Positions 27,071 to 38,436 of a stretch of 64,000 nt of DNA are shown here, piece after piece; position 1 is the first letter of the stretch, and each line of letters starts with the position of its first letter. The notes beneath the pieces were generated by a model. It saw nothing but the letters and a program-made list of their open reading frames with translations, made no database searches and was not told where the DNA came from. The position numbers and the translations under genes are program-made. The stretch comes from Helicobacter pylori (GTDB lineage: Bacteria > Campylobacterota > Campylobacteria > Campylobacterales > Helicobacteraceae), in the NCBI RefSeq assembly GCF_900120335.1, contig NZ_LT635477.1, positions 806,001-870,000 of the forward strand. The letters are read 5' to 3'.

Positions 27071-28279
27071 TTAGTTAATATTTAATTTCATAAATCTTTT
27101 CTTACCAAGCTGTATAACATAATTTCCTTTAACAAAACGATAACTCTCATCTTTTACCACTTCTTGATTAATCTTTACCCCTCCCCCTTGAATATCGCGC
27201 CTGGCTTGTGAAGTGGATGGGCAAAAGCCAATCTGTTTTAAAACATCTAAAACCCCCACCCCCTCATCAAAATCGCTTTCTAATAAAATTTCAGGCAAAA
27301 GGTTTGCGCTAAACACTTTAGAAAATTGCTCTTTAGCCTTGAGGGCTTGATCGTTGTCATAATAACGAGCCACGATTTCACTAGCGAGATCCTCTTTAAC
27401 GGCTTTAGGGTGTAAGGTTTGGTGTAAAATACCATGTTTTAAGTCTTCAATTTCTTCTAAAGTCTTAGCGCTCAAAAGCGTGTAGTATCGCCACATGAGA
27501 TCATCGCTCACGCTCATGATCTTCCCAAACATCGCGTTAGGCTCTTCAGTGATCCCCACATAATTCCCCAAGCTTTTACTCATTTTTTGCACCCCATCAA
27601 GCCCTTCTAATAAAGGCATGGTGATGATAGATTGCTCTTTATTCAAACCATAAGCTCGTTGCAAAAAGCGCCCCACCAGCAAATTAAACTTTTGATCATT
27701 GCCCCCAAGCTCAATATCCGCACCCATCGCCACTGAATCATAGCCTTGCAGCAAAGGGTATAAAAATTCCACGATGCTAATGGGGCGGTTTTCTTTGTAG
27801 CGTTTAGCAAAATCGTCCCTTTCTAGCATTCTAGCGACTGAAAACTTCGCGCACAATTCTATCATGCCCTTTGCGCCTAAAGTATCCAACCAAGTGGAAT
27901 TAAAGCACACTTCGGTGTGTCTTTGATCTAAAATCTTATAGATTTGCTCTTCATAAGTTTTAGCGTTTTCTAAGACTTGCTCCCGATTTAGGGGTTTTCT
28001 CGTTTCATTTTTCCCCGTAGGATCGCCTATCATAGCGGTAAAATCCCCAATCAAAAACTTAACCCTAGCCCCATATTGCTGCAATAAAGCTAATTTTTGG
28101 ATCAATACCGTATGCCCTAAATGCAAATCGGGAGCGGTAGGATCAAAACCGGCCTTAACGATAAAGCGTTCATTGGTTTCATAATATTTTCTCACCAGCT
28201 TTTCAATGTATTCTAATCCAATGATTTCATTAGCGCCTCTTTTGATCTCTTTTAAGGCCACACTGATTTTTTGTTCCAT
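27071..28279 (-). CDS. tyrS: Tyrosyl-tRNA synthetase
   Basis: Class I aminoacyl-tRNA synthetase charging tRNA-Tyr. The 402-residue protein shows the HIGH-type motif [14 protein letters not shown] (about residue 50), the KMSKS motif [13 protein letters not shown] (about 230), and a C-terminal S4 RNA-binding domain starting [15 protein letters not shown]. This is the TyrZ-like bacterial form. AAGGGATAAAC precedes the ATG. It lies 19 bases after spoT, making part of a long minus-strand run from pyrH to amiA. Confidence 0.96.
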   Translation of the reverse strand: MEQKISVALKEIKRGANEIIGLEYIEKLVRKYYETNERFIVKAGFDPTAPDLHLGHTVLIQKLALLQQYGARVKFLIGDFTAMIGDPTGKNETRKPLNREQVLENAKTYEEQIYKILDQRHTEVCFNSTWLDTLGAKGMIELCAKFSVARMLERDDFAKRYKENRPISIVEFLYPLLQGYDSVAMGADIELGGNDQKFNLLVGRFLQRAYGLNKEQSIITMPLLEGLDGVQKMSKSLGNYVGITEEPNAMFGKIMSVSDDLMWRYYTLLSAKTLEEIEDLKHGILHQTLHPKAVKEDLASEIVARYYDNDQALKAKEQFSKVFSANLLPEILLESDFDEGVGVLDVLKQIGFCPSTSQARRDIQGGGVKINQEVVKDESYRFVKGNYVIQLGKKRFMKLNIN

Positions 28280-28298
28280 GTTTATCCCTTAATTAGGC

Positions 28299-30629
28299 TT
28301 ATTGTAGTTCATAAGCGTCATCCAGACTGGATAATTCTACAATCCTATCCTGATATTTGCGATTGATTAAAGCCCTCATCCAATCCGCCTTATCCGTGGC
28401 TATTTCAAAACTCACTTCGCAATGGCTAGAATATTTGTCCTTATAGCCTAAGTAAGACACGCCCACAATATTGCATTCATTCCTGTTTAAAAAAGTCAAT
28501 AAACTCGCTAAAACCGACTTTTTCTCTCCTAAATAAAACATCATTTTATAAATCGTTCGATCCCGCTTGTGCCATTCTATATAAACCATCGGCACTTTAG
28601 AATCCACTTCCACCATCGCTTTTTTGCAAAATTTATGGTGTGCAATCGCCTTTGGATCTTTCAAATCCGTTACGATCGCAATGATTTCATCGCCATATTT
28701 AGGGTAACAACAATCATTCAATAACACCTGTTTGATTTCTAAAGCGTTGCTTGAACAAACGCTAAAATGCTCCAATTCCTTACACTGCCATTGCCGGTTG
28801 GGGGTTAAAAAATTCAAAACATTGGTTTTAAAACCCAAATACCTCAAACCTCGAGTCCATAAACTCATCTCTTGGTATTCCAAAATCGCGTCTTCTTTCA
28901 AGGAAAACACCTTATTTTCAATCTCTTCAGTGAGTTTGGCCAAATTTTCAAAGCTTTTCATCGCTTCTGTTAAGGTGGTCTCCACCCCACAATCTGTTAA
29001 TTTTTCTTCAAAGTTTTTATAATCTTTCAAATCCGCATCTTCAAAAACAGAGCGCCCAAAAAAAGTCGCTAAGATATTGATCATGCTCTTAGTGTCAATC
29101 TCTTTCAAGCGGTTTCTTCTTTGGATGCGCAAATGGTTTTTAGCCTTAGAAGTTTTAAGCTGATCCATCCAAATGAAACGAGGTATTACTTTATCGCCTT
29201 TAATGATTTTAACCACATCCCCACTCCTTAATTCTTGATTGAGTAAGGCTTTTTTACTATTGATATAAGCGTCCGTGGCTTTATCGCCCAAATCGCTATG
29301 CACCATGTAAGCGAAATCTAAAGCGATCGCGCCCACCGGTAAGGTGTAAGTGTCCCCATGGGGCGAAAAAACGACAATATCTTCACGATACAAATCGTTC
29401 TTAGCGAGTTCGTAAAATTCTTTAGGGTCGTTTTTTAGATCGCTGTCATGGTATTTAAAATTTTGCAACCACCGCATGCCCTCATGATGATCTTCATGAT
29501 CCACGCCCCCAGCTTTATACTTCCAATGGGCTGAATTACCATACTCCGCCCCCATGTGCATATCAAAGGTGCGGATCTGCACTTCATAAACAGAAGATTC
29601 ATCAAAAATGGTCGTGTGTATTGTCTTGTAGCCATTTTCTTTCGGTAAAGCGATGTAATCTTTAAAACGAGAGACAATGGGTTTGAAATTCAAATGAATA
29701 ATCCCTAAAACCTTGTAGCAATCAATCGGGTTTTTCAATAAAATCCTAATGGCTAACAAGTCTAAAATTTCATCAATATTGACCGCACCTTTTCGTTGCA
29801 TCTTAAGATAAATAGAATAAGGGCGCTTCACCCTTGTAACGAGTTTGAAATCCGAATGGCTAAACCCGCTGTCAAAAAGCTTTTTTTCTAACTTGCTCGC
29901 AAAAGCGTTGAGTTTTAAAAGTAAAGACTGCTTGTTTTTGTGCAAATACTCCTTGATATTTTTATACTCTTCTGGATAAATATAATAAAAGCTCTTGTCT
30001 TCTAATTCATTTTTGATTGAAGACATGCCCAATCGGCTCGCTATGGGGGCATACACCGCTAGAGTTTCTTTAGAAATACGCACCTGCTTGTCATGGGGCA
30101 AAGCGTCTAAGGTGAGCATGTTGTGCAACCTGTCGCTAATCTTCACCACTAAGGCTCTTGGATCTTGTATCGCGCTAATAAGGATCTTTCTAAAAGTGAG
30201 GGCTGAAACCACCATTCTGGGATCTTGAGAACTCACGCCTAATTCTTCTTTCCTGATTTCAGTGATTTTAGTGAGCGCATCCACTAAATTAGCCACATCT
30301 TGCCCAAATTCTCGCTCAATCGTTTCAATCTCACAGGGCGTGTCTTCTACCACATCATGCAAAAGCGCAGCACACACCATCGCCTCATCGCCCCCACAAA
30401 ACGCCACCACGCTCGCCACGCAAATAGGATGGACAATATAAGGCTCGCCGCTCTTTCTGTATTGCCCCTTGTGGCTTTTGGTCGCTAAATTTAGGGCGTT
30501 TTCAATTTTGGGCGTGAAATCAATTAAAGTCCTTAAGATTTCAATGCCACCCTTTGGAGTCGTAACTTTTTTAATAACATCCAGAATCCGTAAGAATCCG
30601 ATATCAACGGATTTGTCAATTTCGTTCAT
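28299..30629 (-). CDS. spoT: Bifunctional (p)ppGpp synthetase/hydrolase SpoT (Rel)
   Basis: Makes and degrades (p)ppGpp in response to starvation; it is the main such enzyme in H. pylori. The domains in order are an HD hydrolase (HPICVASVVAF, LLHDVVEDT with His near 91, KISDRLHNM), a synthetase (TRVKRPYSIYLKMQRKG; YKTIHTTIF; EVQIRTFDMH), a TGS domain near 410 (VFSPHGDTYTLPVGAIALDF) and a C-terminal ACT-like region. Length 776 is normal. The start overlaps the rpoZ 3' end by 14 bases. Confidence 0.95.
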   Translation of the reverse strand: MNEIDKSVDIGFLRILDVIKKVTTPKGGIEILRTLIDFTPKIENALNLATKSHKGQYRKSGEPYIVHPICVASVVAFCGGDEAMVCAALLHDVVEDTPCEIETIEREFGQDVANLVDALTKITEIRKEELGVSSQDPRMVVSALTFRKILISAIQDPRALVVKISDRLHNMLTLDALPHDKQVRISKETLAVYAPIASRLGMSSIKNELEDKSFYYIYPEEYKNIKEYLHKNKQSLLLKLNAFASKLEKKLFDSGFSHSDFKLVTRVKRPYSIYLKMQRKGAVNIDEILDLLAIRILLKNPIDCYKVLGIIHLNFKPIVSRFKDYIALPKENGYKTIHTTIFDESSVYEVQIRTFDMHMGAEYGNSAHWKYKAGGVDHEDHHEGMRWLQNFKYHDSDLKNDPKEFYELAKNDLYREDIVVFSPHGDTYTLPVGAIALDFAYMVHSDLGDKATDAYINSKKALLNQELRSGDVVKIIKGDKVIPRFIWMDQLKTSKAKNHLRIQRRNRLKEIDTKSMINILATFFGRSVFEDADLKDYKNFEEKLTDCGVETTLTEAMKSFENLAKLTEEIENKVFSLKEDAILEYQEMSLWTRGLRYLGFKTNVLNFLTPNRQWQCKELEHFSVCSSNALEIKQVLLNDCCYPKYGDEIIAIVTDLKDPKAIAHHKFCKKAMVEVDSKVPMVYIEWHKRDRTIYKMMFYLGEKKSVLASLLTFLNRNECNIVGVSYLGYKDKYSSHCEVSFEIATDKADWMRALINRKYQDRIVELSSLDDAYELQ

Positions 30630-30840
30630 CTATCCTGTCTATATCAATTTTCCCTTCAGCGATTTCTCTGATAGCAATATCCACTAATTTATGACGCTTA
30701 GGGTCCATATTCACTAAAGTTTTGGCTCCAGCGTTTAGTTGCTTCACACGAGCGAAAACCAAATTATCTAGCATGTAGCGATCGTTCCCAATATTTTTTA
30801 AGGCTTGAGCGACTAAACTCTCTGTTCTCTCTTTTTTCAA
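30616..30840 (-). CDS. rpoZ: RNA polymerase omega subunit
   Basis: The small subunit that helps RNA polymerase assembly. The core NDRYMLDNLVFARVKQLNAG and DIAIREIAEGKIDIDRID are the omega signature. TTG at 30840, with AAGGA seven bases upstream, gives 74 residues, the length I recall for the H. pylori protein; a longer form from ATG at 30870 is less likely. It overlaps spoT, so omega and the stringent-response enzyme are co-expressed. Confidence 0.88.
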   Translation of the reverse strand: MKKERTESLVAQALKNIGNDRYMLDNLVFARVKQLNAGAKTLVNMDPKRHKLVDIAIREIAEGKIDIDRIDERN

Positions 30841-30881
30841 AATGATCCTTTTATTTTGAACTCTATCCAATTTTAAAGGGC

Positions 30882-31613
<732 letters not shown>

Positions 31614-31694
31614 TTAATCCATTAATAAAACTTTTGATTGTAACCTAATCTTGCTTAAAAACACCCTTTCTAAAATTTTTTACTTGGCGAATGA

Positions 31695-32378
31695 CTAAAA
31701 ACGCTTGGGTTTTTGGATGCGTTTGAACAACAATTCACGATAGAACGCTTTAAGGCCTGATTGTTCTTTTTTGCCTAAAGTGTAGTAAATTTTTTGCAAG
31801 TAGTTTAGAATGTCTTGGCGTTTCAAGTTGGTTTTTAAAGCGGCTTCTTTAAGGATGTAGTAAGGGATTTTTGTTTTTTTGTGTTTGAAAGCTAAAGACA
31901 AACGCTTGTAAAAATCCTTGTTTTGATAATAACACAGACGCCCAAAAACAAACGGCAAGCGTTTTTTTTCATACCAAAGAGCGGCTAAATCTATAAAATC
32001 TTTTTTAGGGTTGGAATAATAAAATTGCAGCGCTTTATTGCCGATTAAAACTTCGCCTTTTAACCCTAACGCTTGAGAGAGGGCGTTTGAAGAAGCGCTT
32101 TCTTTGTCAAAAGCGTTTTCTCTATTTACAACCAACACGCTTAAAACTTCTTTATAAGCGACAATGCCTAGAGAATAGGAATGAAGAGCGAATGGATAGC
32201 CAGCGATAGAAGAAATAAACCCCGCATCAATGCGCCTGAATAAAAAACTCTCATTGAGTTTGGAGGGGTAGGTTTTTTTAAGCCACAAGAATTGTTTGAA
32301 ATAACAAGGGGTGGGGTAGGATTTGATAAACACATCAAAAGGGAGCATGTTTAAATAATCAATTTTACCAAAACGCAC
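31695..32378 (-). CDS. mqnA: MqnA-family chorismate dehydratase (futalosine pathway)
   Basis: MqnA dehydrates chorismate in the menaquinone (futalosine) route that H. pylori uses. The N-terminus GKIDYLNMLPFDVFIKSYP corresponds to the family's RxGxIxYLNxxP, and RRIDAGFISSIAGYPFA and VLIGNKALQFYYSNPKKDF fit the periplasmic-binding-protein fold. At 227 residues it is shorter than the usual 250-280, and the C-terminal half is very basic. The family call is good; activity is by homology. Confidence 0.75.
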   Translation of the reverse strand: MRFGKIDYLNMLPFDVFIKSYPTPCYFKQFLWLKKTYPSKLNESFLFRRIDAGFISSIAGYPFALHSYSLGIVAYKEVLSVLVVNRENAFDKESASSNALSQALGLKGEVLIGNKALQFYYSNPKKDFIDLAALWYEKKRLPFVFGRLCYYQNKDFYKRLSLAFKHKKTKIPYYILKEAALKTNLKRQDILNYLQKIYYTLGKKEQSGLKAFYRELLFKRIQKPKRF

Positions 32379-32505
32379 TTAAAATCCTTTTTTGTATCGC
32401 ATGGTAGCTAAAGTTTCTTACAACTTAACTAAAAGTAAAAAGAGTTTTGTTATCATGGGGCAAATGATTAGGGCATTAGCAAATAATGCTATTTAAAGAG
32501 GAGAA

Positions 32506-35067
32506 ATGATGAAAGATTTTTTAGAAGATTACAAAAAAAGCGTTTTAGAAAGAAAAAGTGAGGGTATCCCACCACTCCCCTTAAGCGCTAAACAAGTGGA
32601 AGCCGTCGTTGAGATTTTGATGAAAGATCCCACAAACGCTGCTTTCGCTAAAGAATTACTCATTCATAGGGTAAGCCCTGGGGTTGATGAAGGGGCGAAA
32701 GTCAAAGCGGAATTTTTAGCCCAATTGTCTCAAAAAAAACTAGAATGCGCGCACATTAGTGCTTTGGAAGCGACCACTCTTTTAGGCACGATGCTTGGGG
32801 GGTATAATGTAGAGCCTTTGATTGTGGGCTTAGAAAGTCAAGACAAAAACATCGCTAAAGAGAGCGCGAAAGCTTTAAAAACCACCCTTTTAGTCTATGG
32901 ATCGTTTGATAAAATCGCCGCAATGAGCAAAACTAACGCTCTGGCTAAAGAAGTGCTAGAGTCTTGGGCGAACGCCGAATGGTTTTTGAATAAAGAGCCT
33001 TTGAATGAATGCATTGAAGCGTGCGTGTTTAAGATTGATGGCGAAACCAATACCGATGATTTAAGCCCAGCGAGCGATGCTTTCACACGAAGCGATATTC
33101 CTTTACACGCCAAAGCCATGCTAAAAAACCGGATTGAAAATTACGAACAACGCATTGAAGCCATTAAAACTAAAGGCGTTCCTGTAGCGTATGTGGGCGA
33201 TGTGGTTGGCACAGGAAGCTCTAGAAAAAGCGCGACTAACTCCATCATGTGGCATTTTGGTAAGGACATTCCTTTTGTGCCTAATAAAAGGAGTGGGGGC
33301 ATTGTGATTGGGGGGGTGATCGCTCCGATTTTCTTTGCGACTTGTGAAGATAGCGGGGCGTTACCTATTGTGGCTGATGTTAAAGATTTAAAAGAGGGCG
33401 ATTTGATTAAAATCTATCCTTATAAAGGCGAAATCACGCTAAACGATAAGGTGGTTAGCGCTTTTAAACTAGAGCCTGAAACTTTGTTAGATGAAGTCAG
33501 GGCTTCTGGGCGTATCCCTTTAATCATCGGTAGAGGCTTGACTAATAAAGCGCGTAAATTTTTAGGGCTAGGCGAATCGGAAGCGTTTAAAAAACCAGCC
33601 ACTCCTAAAAGCGACTCTAAAGGCTACACTTTAGCCCAAAAAATTGTAGGCCATGCTTGTGGGGTAAGAGGGATCTTACCTGGGACTTATTGTGAGCCAA
33701 AGGTTACCACCGTGGGCAGTCAAGACACCACAGGGGCGATGACCAGAGATGAGGTTAAAGAATTAGCGAGTTTGAAATTTGATGCGCCTTTTGTGTTACA
33801 GAGTTTTTGCCATACCGCCGCTTACCCAAAGCCTAGCGATGTGAGCTTGCATGCAACCTTGCCTAGCTTCATCACTCAAAGAGGCGGTGTGGCGTTGCAT
33901 CCGGGCGATGGCGTGATCCATACATGGCTGAACCGCATGGGATTGCCTGACACTTTAGGCACAGGGGGGGATAGCCACACCCGTTTCCCTTTAGGCATTA
34001 GTTTCCCGGCAGGGAGCGGGTTAGTCGCTTTTGCAGCGGTTACAGGCACGATGCCATTGAACATGCCAGAATCCGTGTTAGTGCGTTTTAAAGGGGAAAT
34101 GAATCCTGGGATCACCTTAAGGGACTTGGTGAATGCGATCCCTTATTATGCGATTAAAAAAGGGTTACTCACGGTGGAGAAAAAAGGTAAAATCAATGTC
34201 TTTAACGGGCGTATTTTAGAGATTGAAGGCCTGCCTGATATTAAAATGGAGCAGGCTTTTGAACTAAGCGATGCGAGCGCAGAAAGGAGCGCGGCAGCTT
34301 GCGTGGTGCGTTTGAATAAAGAGCCGATGATTGAATACTTGAAATCCAATATCAAGCTCATTGATGAGATGATTGCGAGCGGTTATGAAGACAAAGAAAC
34401 TTTGAAAAAACGCAGAGATGCGATGCAAGCTTGGGTGGATAAGCCGGTATTGTTAGAGCCAGATAGTAACGCCCAATACGCCGCTGTCATTGAAATTGAT
34501 GTGGCAGAAATCACTGAGCCTATTTTAGCTTGCCCTAATGACCCTGATGATGTCGCTACTTTGAGCGAAGTTTTAGCGGATACGACCGGCAAAAGACCGC
34601 ACGCTATTGATGAAGTGTTTATTGGATCTTGCATGACGAATATCGGGCATTTTAGAGCCTTTGGCGAAATCGTTAAAAACGCTCCTCCTAGTCAAGCGCG
34701 CCTTTGGGTAGTGCCACCCAGTAAAATGGACGAACAAGAGCTTATTAATGAGGGCTATTATGCGATTTTTGGGGCTGCTGGGGCAAGGACTGAAGTCCCA
34801 GGCTGTAGCTTGTGTATGGGCAATCAAGCGAGGGTTAGGGATAATGCGGTCGTTTTTTCTACTTCCACACGGAATTTTGATAATCGTATGGGCAGAGGGG
34901 CTAAAGTGTATTTAGGCAGCGCGGAGCTTGGGGCGACGTGCGCTTTACTAGGGCGAATCCCCACTAAAGAAGAATACATGAATTTAGTGAGTGAAAAGCT
35001 AGAGAGCCAAAAAGACAAGATCTATCGCTACATGAACTTTAACTTAATGGAGAATTTCAGGCTCTAG
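32506..35067 (+). CDS. acnB: Aconitate hydratase B
   Basis: TCA-cycle citrate/isocitrate isomerase with a 4Fe-4S cluster. The 853-residue protein has the AcnB order: a HEAT-like N-terminal domain (about 1-155), a swivel domain with [20 protein letters not shown], then the catalytic core with [42 protein letters not shown] and the cluster ligands in [20 protein letters not shown] lies just before the double ATG. It is transcribed away from mqnA. Confidence 0.97.
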   Translation: MMKDFLEDYKKSVLERKSEGIPPLPLSAKQVEAVVEILMKDPTNAAFAKELLIHRVSPGVDEGAKVKAEFLAQLSQKKLECAHISALEATTLLGTMLGGYNVEPLIVGLESQDKNIAKESAKALKTTLLVYGSFDKIAAMSKTNALAKEVLESWANAEWFLNKEPLNECIEACVFKIDGETNTDDLSPASDAFTRSDIPLHAKAMLKNRIENYEQRIEAIKTKGVPVAYVGDVVGTGSSRKSATNSIMWHFGKDIPFVPNKRSGGIVIGGVIAPIFFATCEDSGALPIVADVKDLKEGDLIKIYPYKGEITLNDKVVSAFKLEPETLLDEVRASGRIPLIIGRGLTNKARKFLGLGESEAFKKPATPKSDSKGYTLAQKIVGHACGVRGILPGTYCEPKVTTVGSQDTTGAMTRDEVKELASLKFDAPFVLQSFCHTAAYPKPSDVSLHATLPSFITQRGGVALHPGDGVIHTWLNRMGLPDTLGTGGDSHTRFPLGISFPAGSGLVAFAAVTGTMPLNMPESVLVRFKGEMNPGITLRDLVNAIPYYAIKKGLLTVEKKGKINVFNGRILEIEGLPDIKMEQAFELSDASAERSAAACVVRLNKEPMIEYLKSNIKLIDEMIASGYEDKETLKKRRDAMQAWVDKPVLLEPDSNAQYAAVIEIDVAEITEPILACPNDPDDVATLSEVLADTTGKRPHAIDEVFIGSCMTNIGHFRAFGEIVKNAPPSQARLWVVPPSKMDEQELINEGYYAIFGAAGARTEVPGCSLCMGNQARVRDNAVVFSTSTRNFDNRMGRGAKVYLGSAELGATCALLGRIPTKEEYMNLVSEKLESQKDKIYRYMNFNLMENFRL

Positions 35068-35080
35068 TTTTGTTTTCATT

Positions 35081-35104
35081 AAAAGGGAATGATCCCTTTT
35101 ATTT
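35081..35104 (+). terminator. Hairpin after acnB, candidate terminator
   Basis: AAAAGGGA (35081-35088) and TCCCTTTT (35093-35100) form a perfect 8-bp stem with an ATGA loop followed by ATTT. It begins 14 bases after the acnB stop and before the ribosome site of the next small gene. Confidence 0.55.
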
Positions 35105-35147
35105 GGCTATGGCTGAATGTTGGGAGAGGATAAAAAGGAGAGCGGTG

Positions 35148-35414
35148 ATGAAAAAAGTCGTTGTGAGTTTATGCGTGGCGTTAGGTTTTTTAAGCGCGGA
35201 TCCAGTGCAAGCCAATAAAGCGATCAGTAATGCGGATTTGATTAAAGAAATAAGGGATTTAAAAAAAATAATCAGTGCGCAAAACACTGAGATCAACAAT
35301 TTAAGAAAAGTGCAAGAAGTGTTGTCTGGGCAATTAGTGGACATGCGTAAGGATATATTAAGCACTAGAGATTATTGCATTAGCTTAAGGCCTTATATCT
35401 ATAATTGGCGCTAG
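35148..35414 (+). CDS. Small secreted coiled-coil protein
   Basis: An 88-residue protein. The ATG at 35148 has AAAGGAG eight bases upstream; an in-frame ATG at 35070 lies in the terminator hairpin and is rejected. Residues 1-20 (MKKVVVSLCVALGFLSADPV) form a signal peptide. The mature part is one coiled coil (IKEIRDLKKIISAQNTEINN) ending in an aromatic tail (SLRPYIYNWR) with a single Cys. Family unknown. Probably periplasmic or outer-membrane associated. Confidence 0.7.
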   Translation: MKKVVVSLCVALGFLSADPVQANKAISNADLIKEIRDLKKIISAQNTEINNLRKVQEVLSGQLVDMRKDILSTRDYCISLRPYIYNWR

Positions 35415-35473
35415 AGGACAATCAAAACATGAAAGCATGTGCCATTTGTTCCTTTGATGCAATCCTTTAATGG

Positions 35474-35653
35474 TTGAAGAAATTAAAGTTGGTGGGGGTT
35501 TGGTTTTCGCTTTGTGTCCTTGTAGTGGGGATTTTACAGGGTTTGAGCGTCCAAGCGTGTTTACTCTCGCATGCTTTAGAAAATCCTCTCAAGTTTTGTA
35601 GGGGTAAAATTAATCCCCTTGTTAGGGCTAAATGTTCTATAATAAGGTTTTAG
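35474..35653 (+). CDS. Short secreted Cys-containing protein, TTG start
   Basis: A 59-codon ORF in a gap of about 270 bases otherwise without a gene. From TTG at 35474 it reads MKKLKLVGVWFSLCVLVVG then ILQGLSVQACLLSHALENPL and finally a basic part with FCRGK and KCSIIRF. The first 27 residues look like a signal peptide, with a possible lipobox VQAC. The mature part would have three Cys. The ribosome site is weak, so translation is uncertain. It ends 27 bases before the next gene. Confidence 0.45.
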   Translation: MKKLKLVGVWFSLCVLVVGILQGLSVQACLLSHALENPLKFCRGKINPLVRAKCSIIRF

Positions 35654-35680
35654 GAAATTCAAGTTTAAAGATATTAAAAA

Positions 35681-36976
35681 ATGCCATACGCCTTAAGAAA
35701 AAGATTTTTCAAACGCCTTGCGCTGATTGTTTCCACTTTTTGCGCGATAAGTTTGAGCGCTAAAAGCTATCTGTTTTCCCCACTGCCTCCAGCGCACCAG
35801 CAAATCATTAAAACAGAGCCTTGCTCTTTGGAATGTTTGAAAGACTTGATGCTGCAAAATCAAATCTTTTCTTTTGTGTCTCAATACGATGATAACAACC
35901 AAGATGAGAGCCTTAAAACTTATTACAAGGACATTTTAAACAAACTCAACCCCGTATCCATCGCTTCTCAAACCCCAGCTAAAGAAAGCTATGAGCCTAA
36001 GATTGAATTAGCGATTTTACTGCCTAAAAAAGTGGTGGGGCGTTATGCCATTTCGGTGATGAACACCCTTTTAGCGTATTTGAACACCAGAAACAACGAT
36101 TTCAATATCCAAGTCTTTGACAGCGATGAAGAGAGTCCTGAAAAATTAGAGCAAACCTATAAAGAAATTGAAAAAGAAAAATTCCCTTTTGTGATAGCCT
36201 TATTGACTAAAGAGGGCGTGGAAAATTTGCTCCAAAACACGACTATCAATACCCCTACTTATGTGCCTACCGTGAATAGAGCGCAATTGGAAAATCAAAC
36301 TGAACGTTCTTTAAGCGAGCGCTTGTATTTTGGGGGGATTGACTATAAAGAGCAATTAGGCATGCTCACGGCTTTCATTAACCCTAATTCGCCCGTGATT
36401 GAATACGATGATGATGGCCTGATAGGCGAACGCTTGAGGCAAATCACGGAGTCTTTAAGCATTGAAGTCAAACACCAAGAAAATATTTCTTACAAACAAG
36501 CCACCAGTTTTTCTAAAAATTTTAGAAAAAACGATGCGTTTTTTAAAAATTCTATTTTGATTTTAAACACCCCTACCACTAAAAGCGGTCTGATTCTTTC
36601 TCAAATAGGGCTTTTAGAATATAAGCCCTTTAAAATCCTTTCCACACAAATCAATTTCAACCCCTCTTTACTCTTACTCACCCAGCCTAAAGACAGGAAA
36701 AATTTATTCATTGTCAATGCCTTGCAAAACAGCGATGAAACGCTGATAGAATACGCTTCCTTATTAGAGAGCGATTTAAGGCATGATTGGGTGAATTATT
36801 CTAGCGCGATAGGGCTAGAGATGTTTTTAAACACGCTAGATCCGCATTTTAAAAAATCTTTTCAAGAGAGTTTGGAAGACAATCAAGTCCGTTACCACAA
36901 TCAAATCTATCAGGCTTTAGGGTATTCTTTTGAGCCGATAAAAATGAAAGCGAAACAAAAAAAGAATAATATTTAG
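35681..36976 (+). CDS. Periplasmic-binding-fold protein, possibly LpoA/LppC-like
   Basis: A 431-residue exported protein with a signal peptide (about residues 1-28, LALIVSTFCAISLSAKS). From about residue 100 it resembles a periplasmic ligand-binding fold: KIELAILLPKKVVGRYAISV, QVFDSDEESPEKLEQTYKEI, FVIALLTKEGVENLLQ and the loop TPTYVPTVNRAQLE. That is the plan of LppC/LpoA, which activates penicillin-binding proteins, but no lipobox or TPR domain is clear. Assignment is tentative. Confidence 0.6.
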   Translation: MPYALRKRFFKRLALIVSTFCAISLSAKSYLFSPLPPAHQQIIKTEPCSLECLKDLMLQNQIFSFVSQYDDNNQDESLKTYYKDILNKLNPVSIASQTPAKESYEPKIELAILLPKKVVGRYAISVMNTLLAYLNTRNNDFNIQVFDSDEESPEKLEQTYKEIEKEKFPFVIALLTKEGVENLLQNTTINTPTYVPTVNRAQLENQTERSLSERLYFGGIDYKEQLGMLTAFINPNSPVIEYDDDGLIGERLRQITESLSIEVKHQENISYKQATSFSKNFRKNDAFFKNSILILNTPTTKSGLILSQIGLLEYKPFKILSTQINFNPSLLLLTQPKDRKNLFIVNALQNSDETLIEYASLLESDLRHDWVNYSSAIGLEMFLNTLDPHFKKSFQESLEDNQVRYHNQIYQALGYSFEPIKMKAKQKKNNI

Positions 36977-37027
36977 ATAATTATTTGAATACTTTTATTT
37001 TTAATGGGTTTTTTAATAAAATTGGAA

Positions 37028-37033
37028 TATGAT
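37028..37033 (+). promoter_or_regulatory. Candidate -10 element upstream of hofE
   Basis: TATGAT, 29 bases before the GTG start and downstream of a T-rich periodic stretch, fits the H. pylori sigma-80 promoter pattern in which a clear -35 is often absent. Confidence 0.4.
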
Positions 37034-37062
37034 ACGAGCGAAAATTAAACAAAGGTTATTCT

Positions 37063-38430
37063 GTGTTAAAATTTCAAAAATTGCCTCTATTGTTTGTTTC
37101 CATTCTTTACAATCAAAGCCCTTTGTTGGCTTTTGATTATAAGTTTAGTGGGGTAGCGGAATCTGTTTCTAAAGTGGGGTTTAACCATTCCAAACTCAAT
37201 TCCAAAGAAGGGATTTTCCCTACAGCCACCTTTGTAACCGCCACGATCAAGCTTCAAGTGGATTCCAATCTGCTCCCTAAAAACATTGAAAAACACAGCT
37301 TAAAAATAGGCGTTGGGGGGATTTTAGGAGCGCTCGCTTACGATTCCACCAAAACGCTCATAGACCAAGCCACGCATCAAATCTATGGCTCAGAACTTTT
37401 TTACATGATAGGGCGTTGGTGGGGGTTTTTAGGCAACGCTCCTTGGAAAGACTCCATCATAGAATCTGACGCTCACACCCGTAATTATGTGCTGTATAAT
37501 TCCTATTTGTTTTATTCTTATGGCGATAAATTCCACCTAAAGCTAGGGCGCTACCTCTCTAACATGGATTTTATGAGTTCCTACACACAGGGTTTTGAAC
37601 TGGATTATAAAATCAATTCTAAAATAGCGTTAAAATGGTTTAGTTCTTTTGGGAGGGCTTTAGCTTTTGGGCAATGGATACGGGATTGGTATGCCCCTAT
37701 TGTAACTGAAGATGGCAGAAAAGAAGTTGATGATGGCATCCATGCCGCGCAACTCTATTTTTCTAGCAAGCGTGTTCAAGTCATGCCTTTTGCTTATTTT
37801 TTACCTAAGACTTACGGAGCGCCCGGGATTAAAATCCATATTGACAGCAACCCGAAATTCAAAGGCTTAGGGCTAAGGGCTCAAACCACTATTAATGTGA
37901 TTTTCCCTGTTTATGCTAAAGATTTATACGATGTGTATTGGCGTAACTCTAAAATTGGCGAATGGGGCGCATCGCTTTTTATCCACCAACGCTTTGACTA
38001 CAACGAATTTAACTTTGGCTTTGGTTATTACCAAAATTTTGGCAACGCTAACGCAAGGATTGGCTGGTATGGTAACCCCGTCCCTTTTAATTACAGAAAT
38101 AACAGCGTTTATGGTGGGTTTTTTAGTAACGCTATTACCGCAGACGCTGTTTCTGGGTATGTCTTTGGTGGAGGAGTGTATAGAGGGTTTTTATGGGGTA
38201 TTTTAGGCAGATACACTTATGCCACTAGAGCGAGCGAAAGATCCATCAACTTGAACTTGGGCTATAAATGGGGTTCTTTTGCTAGAGTTGATGTGAATTT
38301 AGAATACTATGTGGTCAGCATGCACACTGGCTATAAGGTTAATGATCTCACTAGCCCTTTTGATAAAGCCTTTAAGGCAAACACACAAGACAGGAGCAAC
38401 CTTATGGTTAGTGTGAAGTTCTTTTTTTAA
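37063..38430 (+). CDS. hofE: Hof-family outer membrane protein (HofE-like)
   Basis: A beta-barrel outer membrane protein of 455 residues with GTG start. The Hof family is recognised by the N-terminal SGVAESVSKVGFNHSKLNSK, by AYDSTK, by HTRNYVLYNSYLFYSYGD and by the C-terminal repeats of alternating aromatic strands ending RSNLMVSVKFFF, where a terminal Phe is the BAM recognition signal. It is a paralogue of the protein at 44257-45756 with the same motif order. The name HofE is recalled from gene position. Confidence 0.85.
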   Translation: MLKFQKLPLLFVSILYNQSPLLAFDYKFSGVAESVSKVGFNHSKLNSKEGIFPTATFVTATIKLQVDSNLLPKNIEKHSLKIGVGGILGALAYDSTKTLIDQATHQIYGSELFYMIGRWWGFLGNAPWKDSIIESDAHTRNYVLYNSYLFYSYGDKFHLKLGRYLSNMDFMSSYTQGFELDYKINSKIALKWFSSFGRALAFGQWIRDWYAPIVTEDGRKEVDDGIHAAQLYFSSKRVQVMPFAYFLPKTYGAPGIKIHIDSNPKFKGLGLRAQTTINVIFPVYAKDLYDVYWRNSKIGEWGASLFIHQRFDYNEFNFGFGYYQNFGNANARIGWYGNPVPFNYRNNSVYGGFFSNAITADAVSGYVFGGGVYRGFLWGILGRYTYATRASERSINLNLGYKWGSFARVDVNLEYYVVSMHTGYKVNDLTSPFDKAFKANTQDRSNLMVSVKFFF

Positions 38431-38436
38431 ACCCTA

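Noticed and set aside
28732-29022. Plus-strand ORF inside spoT
   Set aside because: Antisense to a conserved enzyme; no ribosome site and no family pattern. Same reason for the plus-strand ORFs within rny, cadA, comM and tig.
35070-35147. Upstream extension of the 88-residue secreted protein to Met 35070
   Set aside because: It would place the start in the acnB terminator hairpin and bury the clear signal peptide that begins at 35148.
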